Origin: Burkholderiaceae bacterium
GTDB lineage: Bacteria; Pseudomonadota; Gammaproteobacteria; Burkholderiales; Burkholderiaceae_D
Length of the DNA stretch: 64,000 bases
Direction of reading: 5' to 3'
NCBI GenBank assembly: GCA_019232795.1
Contig: JAFANH010000071.1
Location: 1-64,000, forward strand
Every line of letters begins with the position of its first letter. Position 1 is the stretch's first letter. Made by a program: the position numbers and the translations under genes. Shown piece after piece: positions 27,874 through 37,945 of the stretch. The notes beneath the pieces were generated by a model that had not been told where the DNA came from, did not search any database, and saw only the letters and a list, made by a program, of their open reading frames with translations.

Positions 27874-29241
27874 ATGCATATCCATATCCTCGGTATCTGC
27901 GGCACCTTCATGGGTGGCCTTGCGGTGCTGGCCAAAGAAGCTGGGCATACCGTCACCGGTTGCGACGCCAACGTCTATCCGCCGATGAGCACCCAGCTCG
28001 AAGCGCAAGGCATCAAGCTGATCGAAGGCTTTCATCCGTCGCAGATCGATTTGCGGCCTGACTTGTTCGTCATTGGCAATGTCGTCTCGCGCGGCAATCC
28101 CTTGATGGAGGAAATCCTCAACCGCAATCTGCCTTACGTGTCCGGGCCGCAATGGATGGGCGAGCACATCCTGCGCGACAAATGGGTACTGGCCGTGGCC
28201 GGCACGCACGGCAAGACCACGACCTCGTCCATGCTGGCCTGGATCCTGCAGGACGCGGGTTACGAGCCGGGCTTCCTGATCGGCGGCGTACCATTCAACT
28301 TTGGCATTTCTGCACGCTTGGCGGGCGCGACCGATTCGGCTTTTTTCGTAATTGAGGCCGACGAATACGACACCGCGTTTTTCGACAAGCGCAGCAAGTT
28401 CGTTCACTACCGTGCCAAGACCGCGATCCTCAACAATCTCGAATACGACCATGCCGACATCTTTCCCGACCTGGCGGCGATCGAGACGCAATTTCATCAC
28501 CTGGTGCGCACGGTGCCCGGCGCCGGCAAGCTGATCGTCAACCGCCAGCCCTCTTTGCAGCGCGTGATCGAGCGCGGCTGCTGGAGCGGCATCGAATGGT
28601 TCGGCGCCGATGCTCAGTGGTCCTTGAAAAGCGGCGCCAATGGAGATGCGCAAGTCTGGTTCGACGGCAAGCATCAGGGCAACATAGCCTGGGAGCTGAG
28701 TGGCGAACATAATCTGCTGAACGGCGTTGCCGCCATCGCCGCGGCGCGCCATGTCGGCGTGACGCCGGAACGTGCGCTGGCCGCCTTGCAAAAATTTGGC
28801 AACGTCAAGCGCCGCATGGAGGTGCTCGGTGTGGTCAAGGGCGTGACGGTGTACGACGACTTTGCCCACCACCCGACTGCGGTTGCCATGACCATAGACG
28901 GTTTGCGCAGGAAAGTCGGCGGCGCGCGCATTTTGGCGGTGCTCGAACCGCGATCGAATACCATGAAGCTCGGTACCATGAAAGAAGCGCTGCCCGGCAG
29001 CCTGGAACAGGCCGATCTGGTATTTGGTTACGGAGCGAGATCGGGCAAGGATGCGCTCGGCTGGGATCTCGCAGAAGCCCTGCGACCGCTGGGCGGCAAG
29101 GCCAGCGCTTTTGACGACCTGGGGGCATTGGTGCAGGCGATAGTGGCCGCCGCGCAACCCGGCGATCACGTGCTGGTGATGAGCAATGGCGGCTTTGGGG
29201 GTGTACATGGGAAAATCCTGGAAGCGTTGAAGGGAGCATAA
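27874..29241 (+). CDS. mpl: UDP-N-acetylmuramate:tripeptide ligase Mpl
   Basis: It reattaches the recycled tripeptide L-Ala-gamma-D-Glu-meso-DAP to UDP-MurNAc, feeding cell-wall synthesis. The 455 residues show the Mur ligase fold: N-terminal MHIHILGICGTFMGG, the ATP site AGTHGKTTTSSM at about 109-120, the central EADEYDTAFFDKRSKFVHY and the C-terminal VYDDFAHHPTA. It differs from MurC by the N-terminal motif. With AmpD it completes a recycling set in this window. Confidence 0.95.
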   Translation: MHIHILGICGTFMGGLAVLAKEAGHTVTGCDANVYPPMSTQLEAQGIKLIEGFHPSQIDLRPDLFVIGNVVSRGNPLMEEILNRNLPYVSGPQWMGEHILRDKWVLAVAGTHGKTTTSSMLAWILQDAGYEPGFLIGGVPFNFGISARLAGATDSAFFVIEADEYDTAFFDKRSKFVHYRAKTAILNNLEYDHADIFPDLAAIETQFHHLVRTVPGAGKLIVNRQPSLQRVIERGCWSGIEWFGADAQWSLKSGANGDAQVWFDGKHQGNIAWELSGEHNLLNGVAAIAAARHVGVTPERALAALQKFGNVKRRMEVLGVVKGVTVYDDFAHHPTAVAMTIDGLRRKVGGARILAVLEPRSNTMKLGTMKEALPGSLEQADLVFGYGARSGKDALGWDLAEALRPLGGKASAFDDLGALVQAIVAAAQPGDHVLVMSNGGFGGVHGKILEALKGA

Positions 29242-29246
29242 GCCTG

Positions 29247-29822
29247 ATGATTCTCTATCTGCACGGTTTTCGTTCTTCCCCGCAATCGTCCAAGGCGCGC
29301 TTGCTTGGCGACCGCATGCAAGCCTTGGGACTCGGCGAGCAATATCTTTGCCCGCAATTGCCGGCATCGCCGCGTCTGGCGGTCGATTTGGCGCGGGACT
29401 TGATGCGGCCCCATAGTCCGGAACAGACGACCTTGATCGGATCTTCGCTCGGCGGCTTTTACGCCTGTTGGCTGGCCGAACAGACCGGTTGCCCAGCGGT
29501 GCTGTTGAACCCTGCCGTCAAGACGCCGCTGGACCTCGAGCAATACGTCGGCGTCAGCACGAATTACCACAACGATGAAGTGTTCGAATTCAAGTGCGAA
29601 TACGTCGACGAATTGAAGGCCTATACGGTCGAGGCGGTCACCAGGCCGGAACGTTATTTCCTGATCGCCGCCACCGGCGACGAAGTCCTCGATTGGCGCG
29701 ACATGACTGCCCATTACGCCGGCGCGCGCCAGCGTGTGATCCAGGGCAGCGACCACGGCATTGCCGAATTTGCCGACTATGCCGACGAAGTGTTGGCGTT
29801 TTGTGGCGTTAAAACCAAGTAA
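29247..29822 (+). CDS. YqiA-like esterase
   Basis: A small alpha/beta-hydrolase of 191 residues. It has YLHGFRSSPQSSKA near the N-terminus, the nucleophile Ser67 in GSSLGG and a His in GSDHGIAEF. E. coli YqiA is an esterase for palmitoyl-CoA and p-nitrophenyl esters; the physiological substrate is unknown. It starts five bases after mpl and ends three bases before the ribonuclease gene, so the three are an operon. Confidence 0.9.
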   Translation: MILYLHGFRSSPQSSKARLLGDRMQALGLGEQYLCPQLPASPRLAVDLARDLMRPHSPEQTTLIGSSLGGFYACWLAEQTGCPAVLLNPAVKTPLDLEQYVGVSTNYHNDEVFEFKCEYVDELKAYTVEAVTRPERYFLIAATGDEVLDWRDMTAHYAGARQRVIQGSDHGIAEFADYADEVLAFCGVKTK

Positions 29823-29825
29823 TCC

Positions 29826-31895
29826 ATGAATCTGTTTTTTGAAGAATCCGGCGATTTCAAGGCCGGCGCCGTACTCTCCCAACAGGGCGAGGCTTACCAG
29901 GTCGAGCTGCCGAGCGGCAAGCGCACCAAGGTCAAGGCCAAGGATGTGCTGCTGCAATTTGCGGCCCCCGCCCCGGCCACTCTGCTGGTCGAGGCACAGG
30001 GTGCGGCCGAAGAGATCGATCTCGACTTCCTGTGGGAAGTGGCAGGACAGGAGGAATTCGGTTTCGCCGAGCTGGGCGCCGAATACTTCGGCCATGCGCC
30101 GAAGCCGGCGGAGGCAGCCGGCTTGCTGTTCAGGTTGCATGCGGCCCCCATCTATTTCCACAAGAAAGGCCGCGGCCGCTACAAGGCAGCGCCGGAAGCT
30201 TCCCTGAAGGCGGCGCTGGCCGGTATCGAAAAAAAGAAGCAGCAAGCCTTGGTCCAGGCGCAGTACGTGGAAGAGCTCAAGGCCAACCGCCTGCCCGAAG
30301 TGATGCGGCCGCTGGCTCTGCAATTGCTGTTCAAGCCCGACAAGAACGGCATCGAATACAAGGCCCTGGAAGCCGCTTGCCGCGAATTGCAGACCACGCC
30401 GCAAAACCTGTTGCTGGCGGTGGGCGGCGTGGCGTCGCCGCATGCCCTGCACATGTCGAAGTTCCTGTTCGAATATTTCCCGAAAGGGACGGGTTTCCCG
30501 GCCGTGCCGGTGCCGGTAGTGCGCGAGTTGCCGGTTGCCGCCGTGCGGGCGTTCTCCATTGACGACGTCACCACCACGGAAATCGACGACGCGTTTTCGG
30601 TTCAGAAACTGGCTGACGGCAAACTCAGGGTTGGTATACATATTGCGGCGCCTGGCCTGGGTATTGTGCGTGGCGATGCCTTTGACGCGATTGCGCGTCA
30701 GCGCATGTCGACCGTGTATATGCCGGGCGACAAGATCACCATGCTGCCGGACGCGCTGGTCGAGACGTTTACGCTGGCCGAAGGCAAGACCTGTCCGGCC
30801 GTCTCGCTGTACGCGACGCTCGACCCGGCCGACTGGTCGGTGCTGACCACGGAAACCCGGGCCGAGGCAGTGCCGATTGCCAGCAATTTGCGCCATAACG
30901 ACCTCGATGCCTTGGTGACGGAAGACAATCTGGCCATTGGCGCCGGCGAGTACACGCACAAGGACGAGATCGCCATGCTGTGGCAATGGGCGCGCGCGCT
31001 GGAACAGGCACGTATGGCCAAGCGCGAGGGGTTCGGTCTGAAACCCGAGCAGGCGAATCGCGTCGACTTCAATTTCTATGTCGAAGACGGGCAGGTGTCG
31101 ATTGTGCGTCGCAAGCGCGGTGCGCCGCTGGACAAGATCGTTGCCGAACTGATGATTTTCGCCAACAGCACCTGGGGCAAGCTGATGCACGAACATGGCG
31201 TGCCCGGCATCTACCGCGCCCAGGGCGGCGGCCGCGGACCGGGCGGCTATGCTGCGCGCATGCAGGTGCGCATGCTGACCCACGCGGCGCCACACCAGGG
31301 CCTGGGGGTCGACCAATATGCTTGGAGTACCTCACCGCTGCGCCGCTACACCGACCTGGTCAACCAATGGCAAATTCTGGCATGCGTCGAACACGGCGTC
31401 ACCGCACCGCTGGTTGCGCCGTTCAAACCGCGTGACGCCGACTTGTTTGCCATCGTGTCCGCTTTCGACGCGGCCTATGGCGCCTATGCCGACTTTCAAT
31501 CGAACATGGAGCGTTACTGGTGCCTGCGCTGGCTGGAGCAGGAAAAGGCGCGCCAGGTCGAGGCCGTGGTGCTCAAGGACGAAGTGTTGCGTCTGGTCGA
31601 CATCCCCTTGATCATCAGACTGCCGGGCATGCCGCAAGTCGCGCGCGGTACCATGGTCAAGCTGGATTTGCTGCGCTGGAACGAGGTCGACCTTGGCATC
31701 GAGGCGCGTCTGCTGGAAATTGAAGTGGACAAGGCGATCGAACCGCTGGACGAGCAACTGGACGAATCGCTGGACGATGGGCTCGAAGAACTGGAAGGGG
31801 CTGAAGCCGTGTCTTTGGAAGGTGAAGACGGAGCGGAGGTGGCCGGGCTGCCGCCCGCCGCGGAAGCAAATGCTGTGTCCGAAGCGGCACCATAA
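29826..31895 (+). CDS. RNB-family exoribonuclease (RNase II/R type)
   Basis: A 3'-5' exoribonuclease of 689 residues with an RNB catalytic domain from about residue 240. The metal site reads D246, E252, D254 and D255 (SIDDVTTTEIDDAFS); the second position is Glu where E. coli RNase II has Asp. Later motifs are HEHGVPGIYRAQ and STSPLRRYTDLVNQWQ. The N-terminal 230 residues do not look like the usual tandem cold-shock domains, and the C-terminus is an acidic tail. This fits a subgroup distinct from E. coli RNase II and R. Confidence 0.88.
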   Translation: MNLFFEESGDFKAGAVLSQQGEAYQVELPSGKRTKVKAKDVLLQFAAPAPATLLVEAQGAAEEIDLDFLWEVAGQEEFGFAELGAEYFGHAPKPAEAAGLLFRLHAAPIYFHKKGRGRYKAAPEASLKAALAGIEKKKQQALVQAQYVEELKANRLPEVMRPLALQLLFKPDKNGIEYKALEAACRELQTTPQNLLLAVGGVASPHALHMSKFLFEYFPKGTGFPAVPVPVVRELPVAAVRAFSIDDVTTTEIDDAFSVQKLADGKLRVGIHIAAPGLGIVRGDAFDAIARQRMSTVYMPGDKITMLPDALVETFTLAEGKTCPAVSLYATLDPADWSVLTTETRAEAVPIASNLRHNDLDALVTEDNLAIGAGEYTHKDEIAMLWQWARALEQARMAKREGFGLKPEQANRVDFNFYVEDGQVSIVRRKRGAPLDKIVAELMIFANSTWGKLMHEHGVPGIYRAQGGGRGPGGYAARMQVRMLTHAAPHQGLGVDQYAWSTSPLRRYTDLVNQWQILACVEHGVTAPLVAPFKPRDADLFAIVSAFDAAYGAYADFQSNMERYWCLRWLEQEKARQVEAVVLKDEVLRLVDIPLIIRLPGMPQVARGTMVKLDLLRWNEVDLGIEARLLEIEVDKAIEPLDEQLDESLDDGLEELEGAEAVSLEGEDGAEVAGLPPAAEANAVSEAAP

Positions 31896-31953
31896 GCCAT
31901 TGTTTGATGGACATTGTCCGGCTTTCCCGTAAAATTCCAGCATGTAAACCTGC

Positions 31954-32856
31954 TTGCCTACGCATTTGTTGAAGATCGCCCGCCAAAACCTCACCCTGTC
32001 GTATGCGATAGCCTTTTCCGTACTGGCGCATGGGGCCTTGCTGGCGGTTCGCATTGTGGCGCCCGACGCCCTGCGCTTCAAGCCCACCGACCCTGGCCTG
32101 GAAGTGATCCTGGTCAACGCCAAGCACGACAAAAAGCCTTTCAAGGCTGAAGCGCTGGCGCAGGCCAATCTCGACGGCGGCGGCAACGCCGACGCCGGGC
32201 GGTCCGAGTCGCCATTGCCCGACTTGCGTAAGCTGGAAGACGGCGACAGCGTCAAAGCGACGCAGCGGCGCATCGCCGAATTGGAGGAAATGCAGAACCG
32301 CATGCTGGCGCAAGCCACGGCAAAGACGCCGCTGACGGTTCCGCCCCCTACCGACAAACTGCACGATCAGGCGCGCCCCAATAGCGTCGAGGTGACCGAG
32401 AGCAGCAAGGCGCTGGCGCGCTTGCAGGCGGAAATTTCGAAGAATGTGAAGGACTACAACAAGCGTCCGCGCAAAACCGAGATTACGCCCAGCACCCGCG
32501 AGGTCGGCTATGCCCTGTATTACAAGGCGATGCAGACCCGCATCGAAACCGTCGGCACCCTGAGCTTCCCTCAGCACGACGGCAAGAAATTGTATGGCGA
32601 ACTGCTGGTTTCGATTCCCGTATTTCAGGACGGCAGCATCTATGAAAAAGAGGGCGGGCCGCATGTCGAACACAGTTCCGGCGACAGCCATCTGGACAAG
32701 GCTGCGCTGCGTATCGTCAGAAAGGCTGCGCCATTCGGGCGCTTCCCGAAGAACATGCGCTCGTCCGATCGCGACGACGTATGGGAAGTGATCGCCACCT
32801 TCCGCTTTACGCATGAAGAAGGCCTGGAAATCGAATTGCGCGGGGGCAGCACCTGA
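31954..32856 (+). CDS. TonB-like protein
   Basis: A probable inner-membrane anchored energy transducer of 300 residues. One membrane helix lies at about 15-35, a helical charged linker at 90-150, and a TonB-type C-terminal domain at about 200-295 ([34 protein letters not shown]). No exbB/exbD or receptor genes are nearby. The start appears to be TTG at 31954; no ATG fits. It overlaps aroE by one base. Which outer-membrane receptor it serves is unknown. Confidence 0.78.
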   Translation: MPTHLLKIARQNLTLSYAIAFSVLAHGALLAVRIVAPDALRFKPTDPGLEVILVNAKHDKKPFKAEALAQANLDGGGNADAGRSESPLPDLRKLEDGDSVKATQRRIAELEEMQNRMLAQATAKTPLTVPPPTDKLHDQARPNSVEVTESSKALARLQAEISKNVKDYNKRPRKTEITPSTREVGYALYYKAMQTRIETVGTLSFPQHDGKKLYGELLVSIPVFQDGSIYEKEGGPHVEHSSGDSHLDKAALRIVRKAAPFGRFPKNMRSSDRDDVWEVIATFRFTHEEGLEIELRGGST

Positions 32857-33692
32857 TGACGAAACAGGACTTGATAATAACTGACCGCTACGTCGTGGTC
32901 GGCAATCCTATTGCGCACAGCAAGTCGCCCTTCATCCACGCCATGTTCGCTGCCCAGACCGGGCAGAGCCTGGTCTACGAGCGTCTGCTGGCGCCGCTCG
33001 ACGGTTTTGCCGCCACCGTGCGCGAATTCGCCGTGCAAGGCGGCAAGGGCTTCAATGTCACGCTGCCGTTCAAACTGGAAGCTTGTGCGCTGGCCGATGA
33101 ATTGACCGAACGCGCGCGCATCGCCGGCGCTGTCAATACCGTCAAAATCATGGAAGGGCGGCTGCTGGGTGACAACACCGACGGTGTCGGCCTGGTAAGC
33201 GATATCGAACGCAACGCCGGCGTGACGCTGCAAGGCAAGAAAATTCTGCTGCTCGGGGCCGGCGGCGCGGCACGCGGCGCTATCCTGCCGCTGCTGCAGA
33301 AGCGGCCGGCTGACCTGGTCATCGCCAACCGCACCGCGGCCAAGGCGGCAGAATTGGCAGCCGAACTGGCGCCGTGGGGCAATATTACGGCCTGCGCACT
33401 CGACGTCTTGCCGGACGGTTTCGACGTCGTCATCAATGCCACCGCTGCCAGCCTGCATGACGATCTGCCTGCCGCTTCTCCCACGATTTTCGGCAAACAC
33501 ACGCTGGCCTACGACATGATGTACGGCAGCCAGCCGACCGTTTTCATGCGCTGGGCCGCGCAGCACGGCGCGACAGTGCGCGACGGCCTCGGCATGCTGG
33601 TCGAACAGGCGGCCGAGGCGTTTACCCTGTGGCGCGGCGTGCGTCCCGATACGGCGCCGGTCTTCGTTGCACTACGCGCGAGCATGGCATGA
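32856..33692 (+). CDS. aroE: Shikimate dehydrogenase
   Basis: It reduces 3-dehydroshikimate to shikimate with NADPH. The 278 residues have [10 protein letters not shown] at 17-26, the catalytic Lys73 in [10 protein letters not shown] and Asp109 in DNTDGVG, and the nucleotide-binding GAGGAARG. The length is standard. The stop overlaps the start of mtgA. Confidence 0.96.
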   Translation: MTKQDLIITDRYVVVGNPIAHSKSPFIHAMFAAQTGQSLVYERLLAPLDGFAATVREFAVQGGKGFNVTLPFKLEACALADELTERARIAGAVNTVKIMEGRLLGDNTDGVGLVSDIERNAGVTLQGKKILLLGAGGAARGAILPLLQKRPADLVIANRTAAKAAELAAELAPWGNITACALDVLPDGFDVVINATAASLHDDLPAASPTIFGKHTLAYDMMYGSQPTVFMRWAAQHGATVRDGLGMLVEQAAEAFTLWRGVRPDTAPVFVALRASMA

Positions 33693-34405
33693 AAAAAGCG
33701 AATCGCTTACGCAAGCTGTTGTGGTGGGTCGTCGTCACGCCAATTGCCTTGCTGCTTTTGCTGCAACTGTATTTCTTTACGCAGATCTGGTGGTGGGTGG
33801 ACCACAATCCCGAATCGACCAGCTTCATGCGCCAGCAACTGGCTGTACTGCGCGAAAAGAACCCGCACGCGCAGTTGCAGCATAAGTGGGTGCCCTACGA
33901 GCGTATCTCCAATAACTTGAAGCGCGCCATCATCGCCTCTGAAGATTCGAATTTCGCCGAACACGACGGCGTCGATTGGGAAGCCCTGCAGAAGGCTTAC
34001 AAGAAAAATACGCGCAAGGGCAAGGTGGTGGCCGGCGGTTCCACCATCACCCAGCAGCTCGCCAAAAACCTGTTCCTGTCCGGCCAGCGCAGCTATGTGC
34101 GCAAGGCGCAGGAATTCGTGATTACGTACATGCTCGAATTCTGGATGGACAAGGAAAGGATTTTCGAAATCTATCTGAATGTTGTCGAATGGGGCAATGG
34201 CGTGTTTGGTGCCGAAGCAGCTTCCGAACATTACTACGGTATTTCCGCCGCCAATCTCGATTCGGCACAGGCGGCAAGGCTCGCGGTGATGTTGCCGGAT
34301 CCGCGCCTGTATGACAGGATACGCAATTCCGCCTATCTGGCCAGGCGCAGCGAACTGATCATGCGCCGCATGGTGGCGGCCGATTTACCCGATGACGACA
34401 ATTGA
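33689..34405 (+). CDS. mtgA: Monofunctional peptidoglycan glycosyltransferase
   Basis: It polymerises lipid II into glycan strands without a transpeptidase domain. The 238 residues carry a membrane anchor at 10-33 and the GT51 motifs: [11 protein letters not shown] with catalytic Glu85, [29 protein letters not shown] and [14 protein letters not shown]. The ATG at 33689 overlaps the aroE stop; an in-frame upstream start inside aroE is rejected. aroE-mtgA is a common betaproteobacterial pair. Confidence 0.95.
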   Translation: MKKANRLRKLLWWVVVTPIALLLLLQLYFFTQIWWWVDHNPESTSFMRQQLAVLREKNPHAQLQHKWVPYERISNNLKRAIIASEDSNFAEHDGVDWEALQKAYKKNTRKGKVVAGGSTITQQLAKNLFLSGQRSYVRKAQEFVITYMLEFWMDKERIFEIYLNVVEWGNGVFGAEAASEHYYGISAANLDSAQAARLAVMLPDPRLYDRIRNSAYLARRSELIMRRMVAADLPDDDN

Positions 34406-34423
34406 ATGCCAAAAGGTCCCAAC

Positions 34424-34849
34424 ATGAATTACCGGCAACGCGGTGCGCTGAGCCTGCTCTGGTGTGCAGTGATCGCGGCTATTGTCGCCGCTGTCGCGAT
34501 GGTGGTGCTGTTTTCCATGGGGTCGGGACGCAACCTGCTTGCCGAGGGAACGGCCTATCTGCAGCATAGCGCAGCGGGGCAGGCGGCCGACCGCGCACAA
34601 GCCGCTGCCGCCGCCTTGCAAGGGCAAAACAACAAGGGCGGCGATGGCGCCGTGCGCAAATGCACGATCAACGGCCAGGTCGTTTATTCCAACGTCGATT
34701 GCCGCAAGGACGACCCCACCAGCAAGGTCGTCGAAATGCACGACACCAAGGGCATAGAGGCACCCAAGGCCCCGCCAAAATCGACAGAAGCGGCCGCTTC
34801 AGCCGACAGCCTGCAGCAAAAGGCAATCGATAAAGCGGTTGATAATTAA
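34424..34849 (+). CDS. Membrane-anchored protein with DUF4124-like segment
   Basis: A 141-residue protein with an N-terminal membrane helix (about 10-31), an Ala/Gln-rich linker and a short KCTINGQVVYSNVDC motif resembling DUF4124, where two cysteines probably pair in the periplasm. Function is unknown. It lies 18 bases after mtgA in the same direction and converges on hemL with 21 bases between stops. Confidence 0.65.
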   Translation: MNYRQRGALSLLWCAVIAAIVAAVAMVVLFSMGSGRNLLAEGTAYLQHSAAGQAADRAQAAAAALQGQNNKGGDGAVRKCTINGQVVYSNVDCRKDDPTSKVVEMHDTKGIEAPKAPPKSTEAAASADSLQQKAIDKAVDN

Positions 34850-34870
34850 GTCGGCGCTGAACGCGCAGTC

Positions 34871-36151
34871 TTAAACCTTCTTGAACGCGATACGCGCTGC
34901 GGCCAAGGTTTCCTCGATGGCGGAGTCGTCATGCTGCGCCGACACGAAGCCGGCTTCGAAGGCCGACGGCGCGAGGTAGACGCCGAGCTCCAGCATGGCG
35001 TGGAAGAAGGCGTTGAATTGCGCCTTGTCGCAAGTCATCATTTCAGCATAGGTTTTGGGAATTTGCGGCGCGAAATACAGCCCGAACATGCCGCCCACGG
35101 AGTCGGCGCAAAAGGCGACTCCGGCGGCCTGCGCTGCTGCGCTCAGGCCTTTGACCAGCTTGGCGGTCTGCGCGCCCAATGCTTCATAGAAGCCGGGGGC
35201 CTGGACCAGCTTCAAGGTGCTGAGTCCGGCGGCGACGGCGACCGGATTGCCGGATAGCGTACCGGCCTGATACACGCCACCCAGCGGCGCCAGATGCTTC
35301 ATGACGTCGGCGCGGCCGCCGAACGCGGCCACAGGCAGACCGCCGCCGATGACTTTTCCCAAAACCGTCAGGTCGGGCTTGACGCCGTACAGTGCCTGCG
35401 CGCCGCCGAGCGCAACACGGAAGCCGCACATGACCTCGTCGAAGATCAGCAGCGCGCCGTGGCGCGAGCACAGACGGCGCATGGTCTGCAGGAATTCCTT
35501 GGTTGCCGGCAGCAAATTCATATTGCCGGCCACCGGTTCGACGATCACGCACGCGATCTGCTCGCCTTTGGCCTTGAAGACTTCTTCCAACTGCTGCGGA
35601 TTGTTGTAGTTGAGCACCAGCGTATGCTTGGCGAAATCTTCCGGCACGCCGCCCGAAGTCGGATTGCCGAAGGTCAGCAAGCCGCTGCCGGCCTTGACCA
35701 GCAGGGAGTCGGCGTGGCCGTGGTAGCAGCCTTCGAATTTGATAATGGTGTCGCGGCCGGTGGCGCCGCGCGCCAGGCGCAACGCACTCATGGCGGCTTC
35801 GGTGCCGCTCGAAACCAGGCGCACCTGTTCGATAGACGGCACCAGTTTGCAGATTTCCTCCGCCATCTCGATTTCGGCCTCGGTCGGTGCGCCGAAACTG
35901 AGTCCGCGCGCTGCAGCCTCTTGGACTGCTGCAATCACTTGCGGATGCGCATGGCCGACGATGGCTGGGCCCCAGGAACCGATGTAGTCGATGTAGCGTT
36001 TGCCGTCGGCGTCCCAGAAATGCGGGCCGAGCGCGCGCGTGATGAAGCGGGGCGTGCCGCCCACCGAGCGGAAGGCGCGCACAGGGGAATTGACGCCGCC
36101 GGGGGTCGACAATTGGGCGCGGGCAAACAGGGTTTCGTTTTGGGAAGTCAT
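34871..36151 (-). CDS. hemL: Glutamate-1-semialdehyde 2,1-aminomutase
   Basis: A PLP enzyme that makes 5-aminolevulinate, the heme precursor, by the C5 route. The 426 residues contain [10 protein letters not shown], the [13 protein letters not shown] segment and the PLP-binding Lys in [16 protein letters not shown]. The length is typical. It lies downstream of thiD in the leftward transcript; the 66-base gap contains short tandem repeats. Confidence 0.97.
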   Translation of the reverse strand: MTSQNETLFARAQLSTPGGVNSPVRAFRSVGGTPRFITRALGPHFWDADGKRYIDYIGSWGPAIVGHAHPQVIAAVQEAAARGLSFGAPTEAEIEMAEEICKLVPSIEQVRLVSSGTEAAMSALRLARGATGRDTIIKFEGCYHGHADSLLVKAGSGLLTFGNPTSGGVPEDFAKHTLVLNYNNPQQLEEVFKAKGEQIACVIVEPVAGNMNLLPATKEFLQTMRRLCSRHGALLIFDEVMCGFRVALGGAQALYGVKPDLTVLGKVIGGGLPVAAFGGRADVMKHLAPLGGVYQAGTLSGNPVAVAAGLSTLKLVQAPGFYEALGAQTAKLVKGLSAAAQAAGVAFCADSVGGMFGLYFAPQIPKTYAEMMTCDKAQFNAFFHAMLELGVYLAPSAFEAGFVSAQHDDSAIEETLAAARIAFKKV

Positions 36152-36162
36152 GCGGGGATCGG

Positions 36163-36200
36163 AATAAATGCGAAATAAATAAATGCGAAATAAATACGAA
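36163..36200. repeat. Short tandem repeat between thiD and hemL
   Basis: The 15-base unit AATAAATGCGAAATA occurs twice in tandem (36163-36177, 36178-36192), followed by a partial third copy. It is A/T-rich against a GC-rich background and sits just upstream of the hemL start, where unit number could change spacing. Confidence 0.85.
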
Positions 36201-36217
36201 CAGATTCGGAAGGGCGA

Positions 36218-37090
36218 TCACTGGCCGGCGGCTTCACCGTCTTGTTCGGGATTGCGCTCGGCGTCTTGTTCTTCCTCCGAGGACTCGCGTGCCCAGAAAT
36301 AGCGGTCAGGCACCAGTTTTCCCATGCCCAGGCGCTGCGCGTTGGCAATCGCGGCAATCGTGAATTCCTGAGCTTCCAGCACAGCTTCCGGCACGTCGCG
36401 GCCGTTGGCCAGCATGGCGGCAATGGTGGCCGAGAGGGTGGTGCCGGCGCCGGCAAAGGAGCCGGACAGGCGTTGCCAGTTGTCGTGCCGTATGACGCCG
36501 GACTCATTGAACAGGGTATTGGCGACATCCTGCACACCGCAAGGCGTGCCGGTGATGAACAGGTACTCGCAACCCATTTCGATAACGCGGATCGCGTCTA
36601 CGCTCATCATGTCTTCGCTGGACGGTTCGCGCCAGGTCTCGGCCAGGCGTCCCAGTTCCACCGCCGAAGCCAGCAGCAGCGTGGTTTGCGGTACCAGCAG
36701 TTCGCGCGTGGCGACCAGAATATCTTCGTGATCCTGTTCCTGATCGGGCATGCCGGAAACGAAAGGGTCGAGAATCAGCGGAATATCAGGGTAATCGGAG
36801 ACGATCTCGGCGATGACCGAAATGTTTTCGACGCTGCCGACCGCCCCGATCTTGAAGGCCGCTACCGGCATGTCTTCCAATACCACGCGCGCCTGATCCG
36901 CGACCCAGTCGGCATCGATCACTTGCAAATCTTCGACGCGCGCGGTGTCGCCGATCAAAATGCCCGTCACAACGGCAAGGCCGTGACAGCCCATTGCGGC
37001 AAACGATGACAGGTCGGCCTGGATGCCGACGGCGCCCACCGGGTCAGTGACGCCGAACGTTAAAATCAGCGGGGAAGTTTGGTTTTGCAC
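36218..37090 (-). CDS. thiD: Hydroxymethylpyrimidine/phosphomethylpyrimidine kinase
   Basis: It phosphorylates HMP and HMP-phosphate in thiamine synthesis. The 290-residue ribokinase-fold protein shows LTFGVTDPVGAVGIQADL at the N-terminus and FAGAGTTLSATIAAMLANG as the anion-hole/catalytic signature; the usual Asp is replaced in SFAGAGTT by Ala-Gly context, as happens in some members. The start is GTG at 37090. It is divergent from rubredoxin with 53 bases between. The C-terminal tail is acidic and polar. Confidence 0.85.
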   Translation of the reverse strand: MQNQTSPLILTFGVTDPVGAVGIQADLSSFAAMGCHGLAVVTGILIGDTARVEDLQVIDADWVADQARVVLEDMPVAAFKIGAVGSVENISVIAEIVSDYPDIPLILDPFVSGMPDQEQDHEDILVATRELLVPQTTLLLASAVELGRLAETWREPSSEDMMSVDAIRVIEMGCEYLFITGTPCGVQDVANTLFNESGVIRHDNWQRLSGSFAGAGTTLSATIAAMLANGRDVPEAVLEAQEFTIAAIANAQRLGMGKLVPDRYFWARESSEEEQDAERNPEQDGEAAGQ

Positions 37091-37143
37091 GGCGGGTGGA
37101 TTAAGATATATGACTTTGCATTTTACTTGAAGGACTTAGTGTC

Positions 37144-37335
37144 GTGAGCACCAACGAATCAAACGAAGAATTCAAAACCTGGATGTGCCTGATCTGCGGC
37201 TGGATCTATGATGAGGCTGCCGGATTGCCGGAAGAAGGAATTGCGGCCGGTACGCGTTGGGCCGATGTGCCGATGAATTGGACTTGCCCCGAGTGCGGCG
37301 CGCGCAAGGAAGACTTTGAGATGGTGACCATCTAA
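37144..37335 (+). CDS. Rubredoxin
   Basis: A 63-residue iron-binding electron carrier. The four cysteine ligands are in MCLICGW and TCPECGA. Typical aromatic residues of the fold are present (WIYDEAAG, WADVPMNWTC). The GTG start is preceded by AAGGACTTA. The order hemL-thiD, rubredoxin, pilG is shared with pseudomonads and other betaproteobacteria. The electron partner is not visible here. Confidence 0.94.
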   Translation: MSTNESNEEFKTWMCLICGWIYDEAAGLPEEGIAAGTRWADVPMNWTCPECGARKEDFEMVTI

Positions 37336-37466
37336 CAATATCGCATGACGCGCGTGAGATTGCGTGCGGACCGGTGCAAACAGGTGTGCGGGCGGGGCGA
37401 GTGTGCTATTTTTTCTACTAGAGACTCGCTTATGCTGATGCTAGGCTGCAAGTGGGAGTAAAAATA

Positions 37467-37496
37467 TTGCTTTGTGTCACTATTCCGCTTTAGTAT
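37467..37496 (+). promoter_or_regulatory. Possible promoter of the pil chemosensory operon
   Basis: TTGCTT at 37467-37472 and TAGTAT at 37491-37496, 18 bases apart, lie 29 bases before the pilG start. The match is moderate. Confidence 0.4.
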
Positions 37497-37524
37497 GGGG
37501 GCTTGGTTTAATCGAGATGACGTT

Positions 37525-37926
37525 ATGACAACATCAACGGAGAAAACCGGTCTGAAGATCATGGTGATCGACGATAGCAGCACGATTCGCCGCTCCGCGG
37601 AAATTTTTCTCGGACAGGCCGGCTATCAAGTGGTGTTGGCAGATGACGGGTTCGATGCCTTGGCAAAAATGAACGATCATCGCCCGGCGCTGATATTCTG
37701 CGACATCCTGATGCCGCGTCTCGACGGTTACCAGACCTGTGCGCTGATCAAGAAAAGCGCCAAGTTCCATACCACGCCGGTCGTCATGCTTTCTTCGAAA
37801 GACGGTTTGTTCGATCGGGCGCGCGGGGCCATGGTCGGATCCGATGCTTATCTGACCAAGCCTTTTACGAAGGACAGTCTGCTTAAAACCGTGCGCGAAC
37901 ATACGGCGCATGATTCCGCCAAGTAA
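37525..37926 (+). CDS. pilG: Twitching motility response regulator PilG
   Basis: A single-domain CheY-like receiver of 133 residues with phospho-acceptor D60 (IFCDILMPRLDG), acidic pocket VIDDSS and conserved Lys in LTKPF. In Pseudomonas PilG promotes pilus extension and cAMP production. The ATG at 37525 is preferred; the upstream in-frame start would add a foreign tail and overlap the promoter. pilH follows after 19 bases. Confidence 0.93.
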   Translation: MTTSTEKTGLKIMVIDDSSTIRRSAEIFLGQAGYQVVLADDGFDALAKMNDHRPALIFCDILMPRLDGYQTCALIKKSAKFHTTPVVMLSSKDGLFDRARGAMVGSDAYLTKPFTKDSLLKTVREHTAHDSAK

Positions 37927-37945
37927 ATTGAAGTGAAGGCTTAAG

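Noticed and set aside
29166-31316. A 716-codon open frame antisense to the RNB gene
   Set aside because: A shadow of the RNB exoribonuclease and esterase genes, which have clear motifs on the plus strand.
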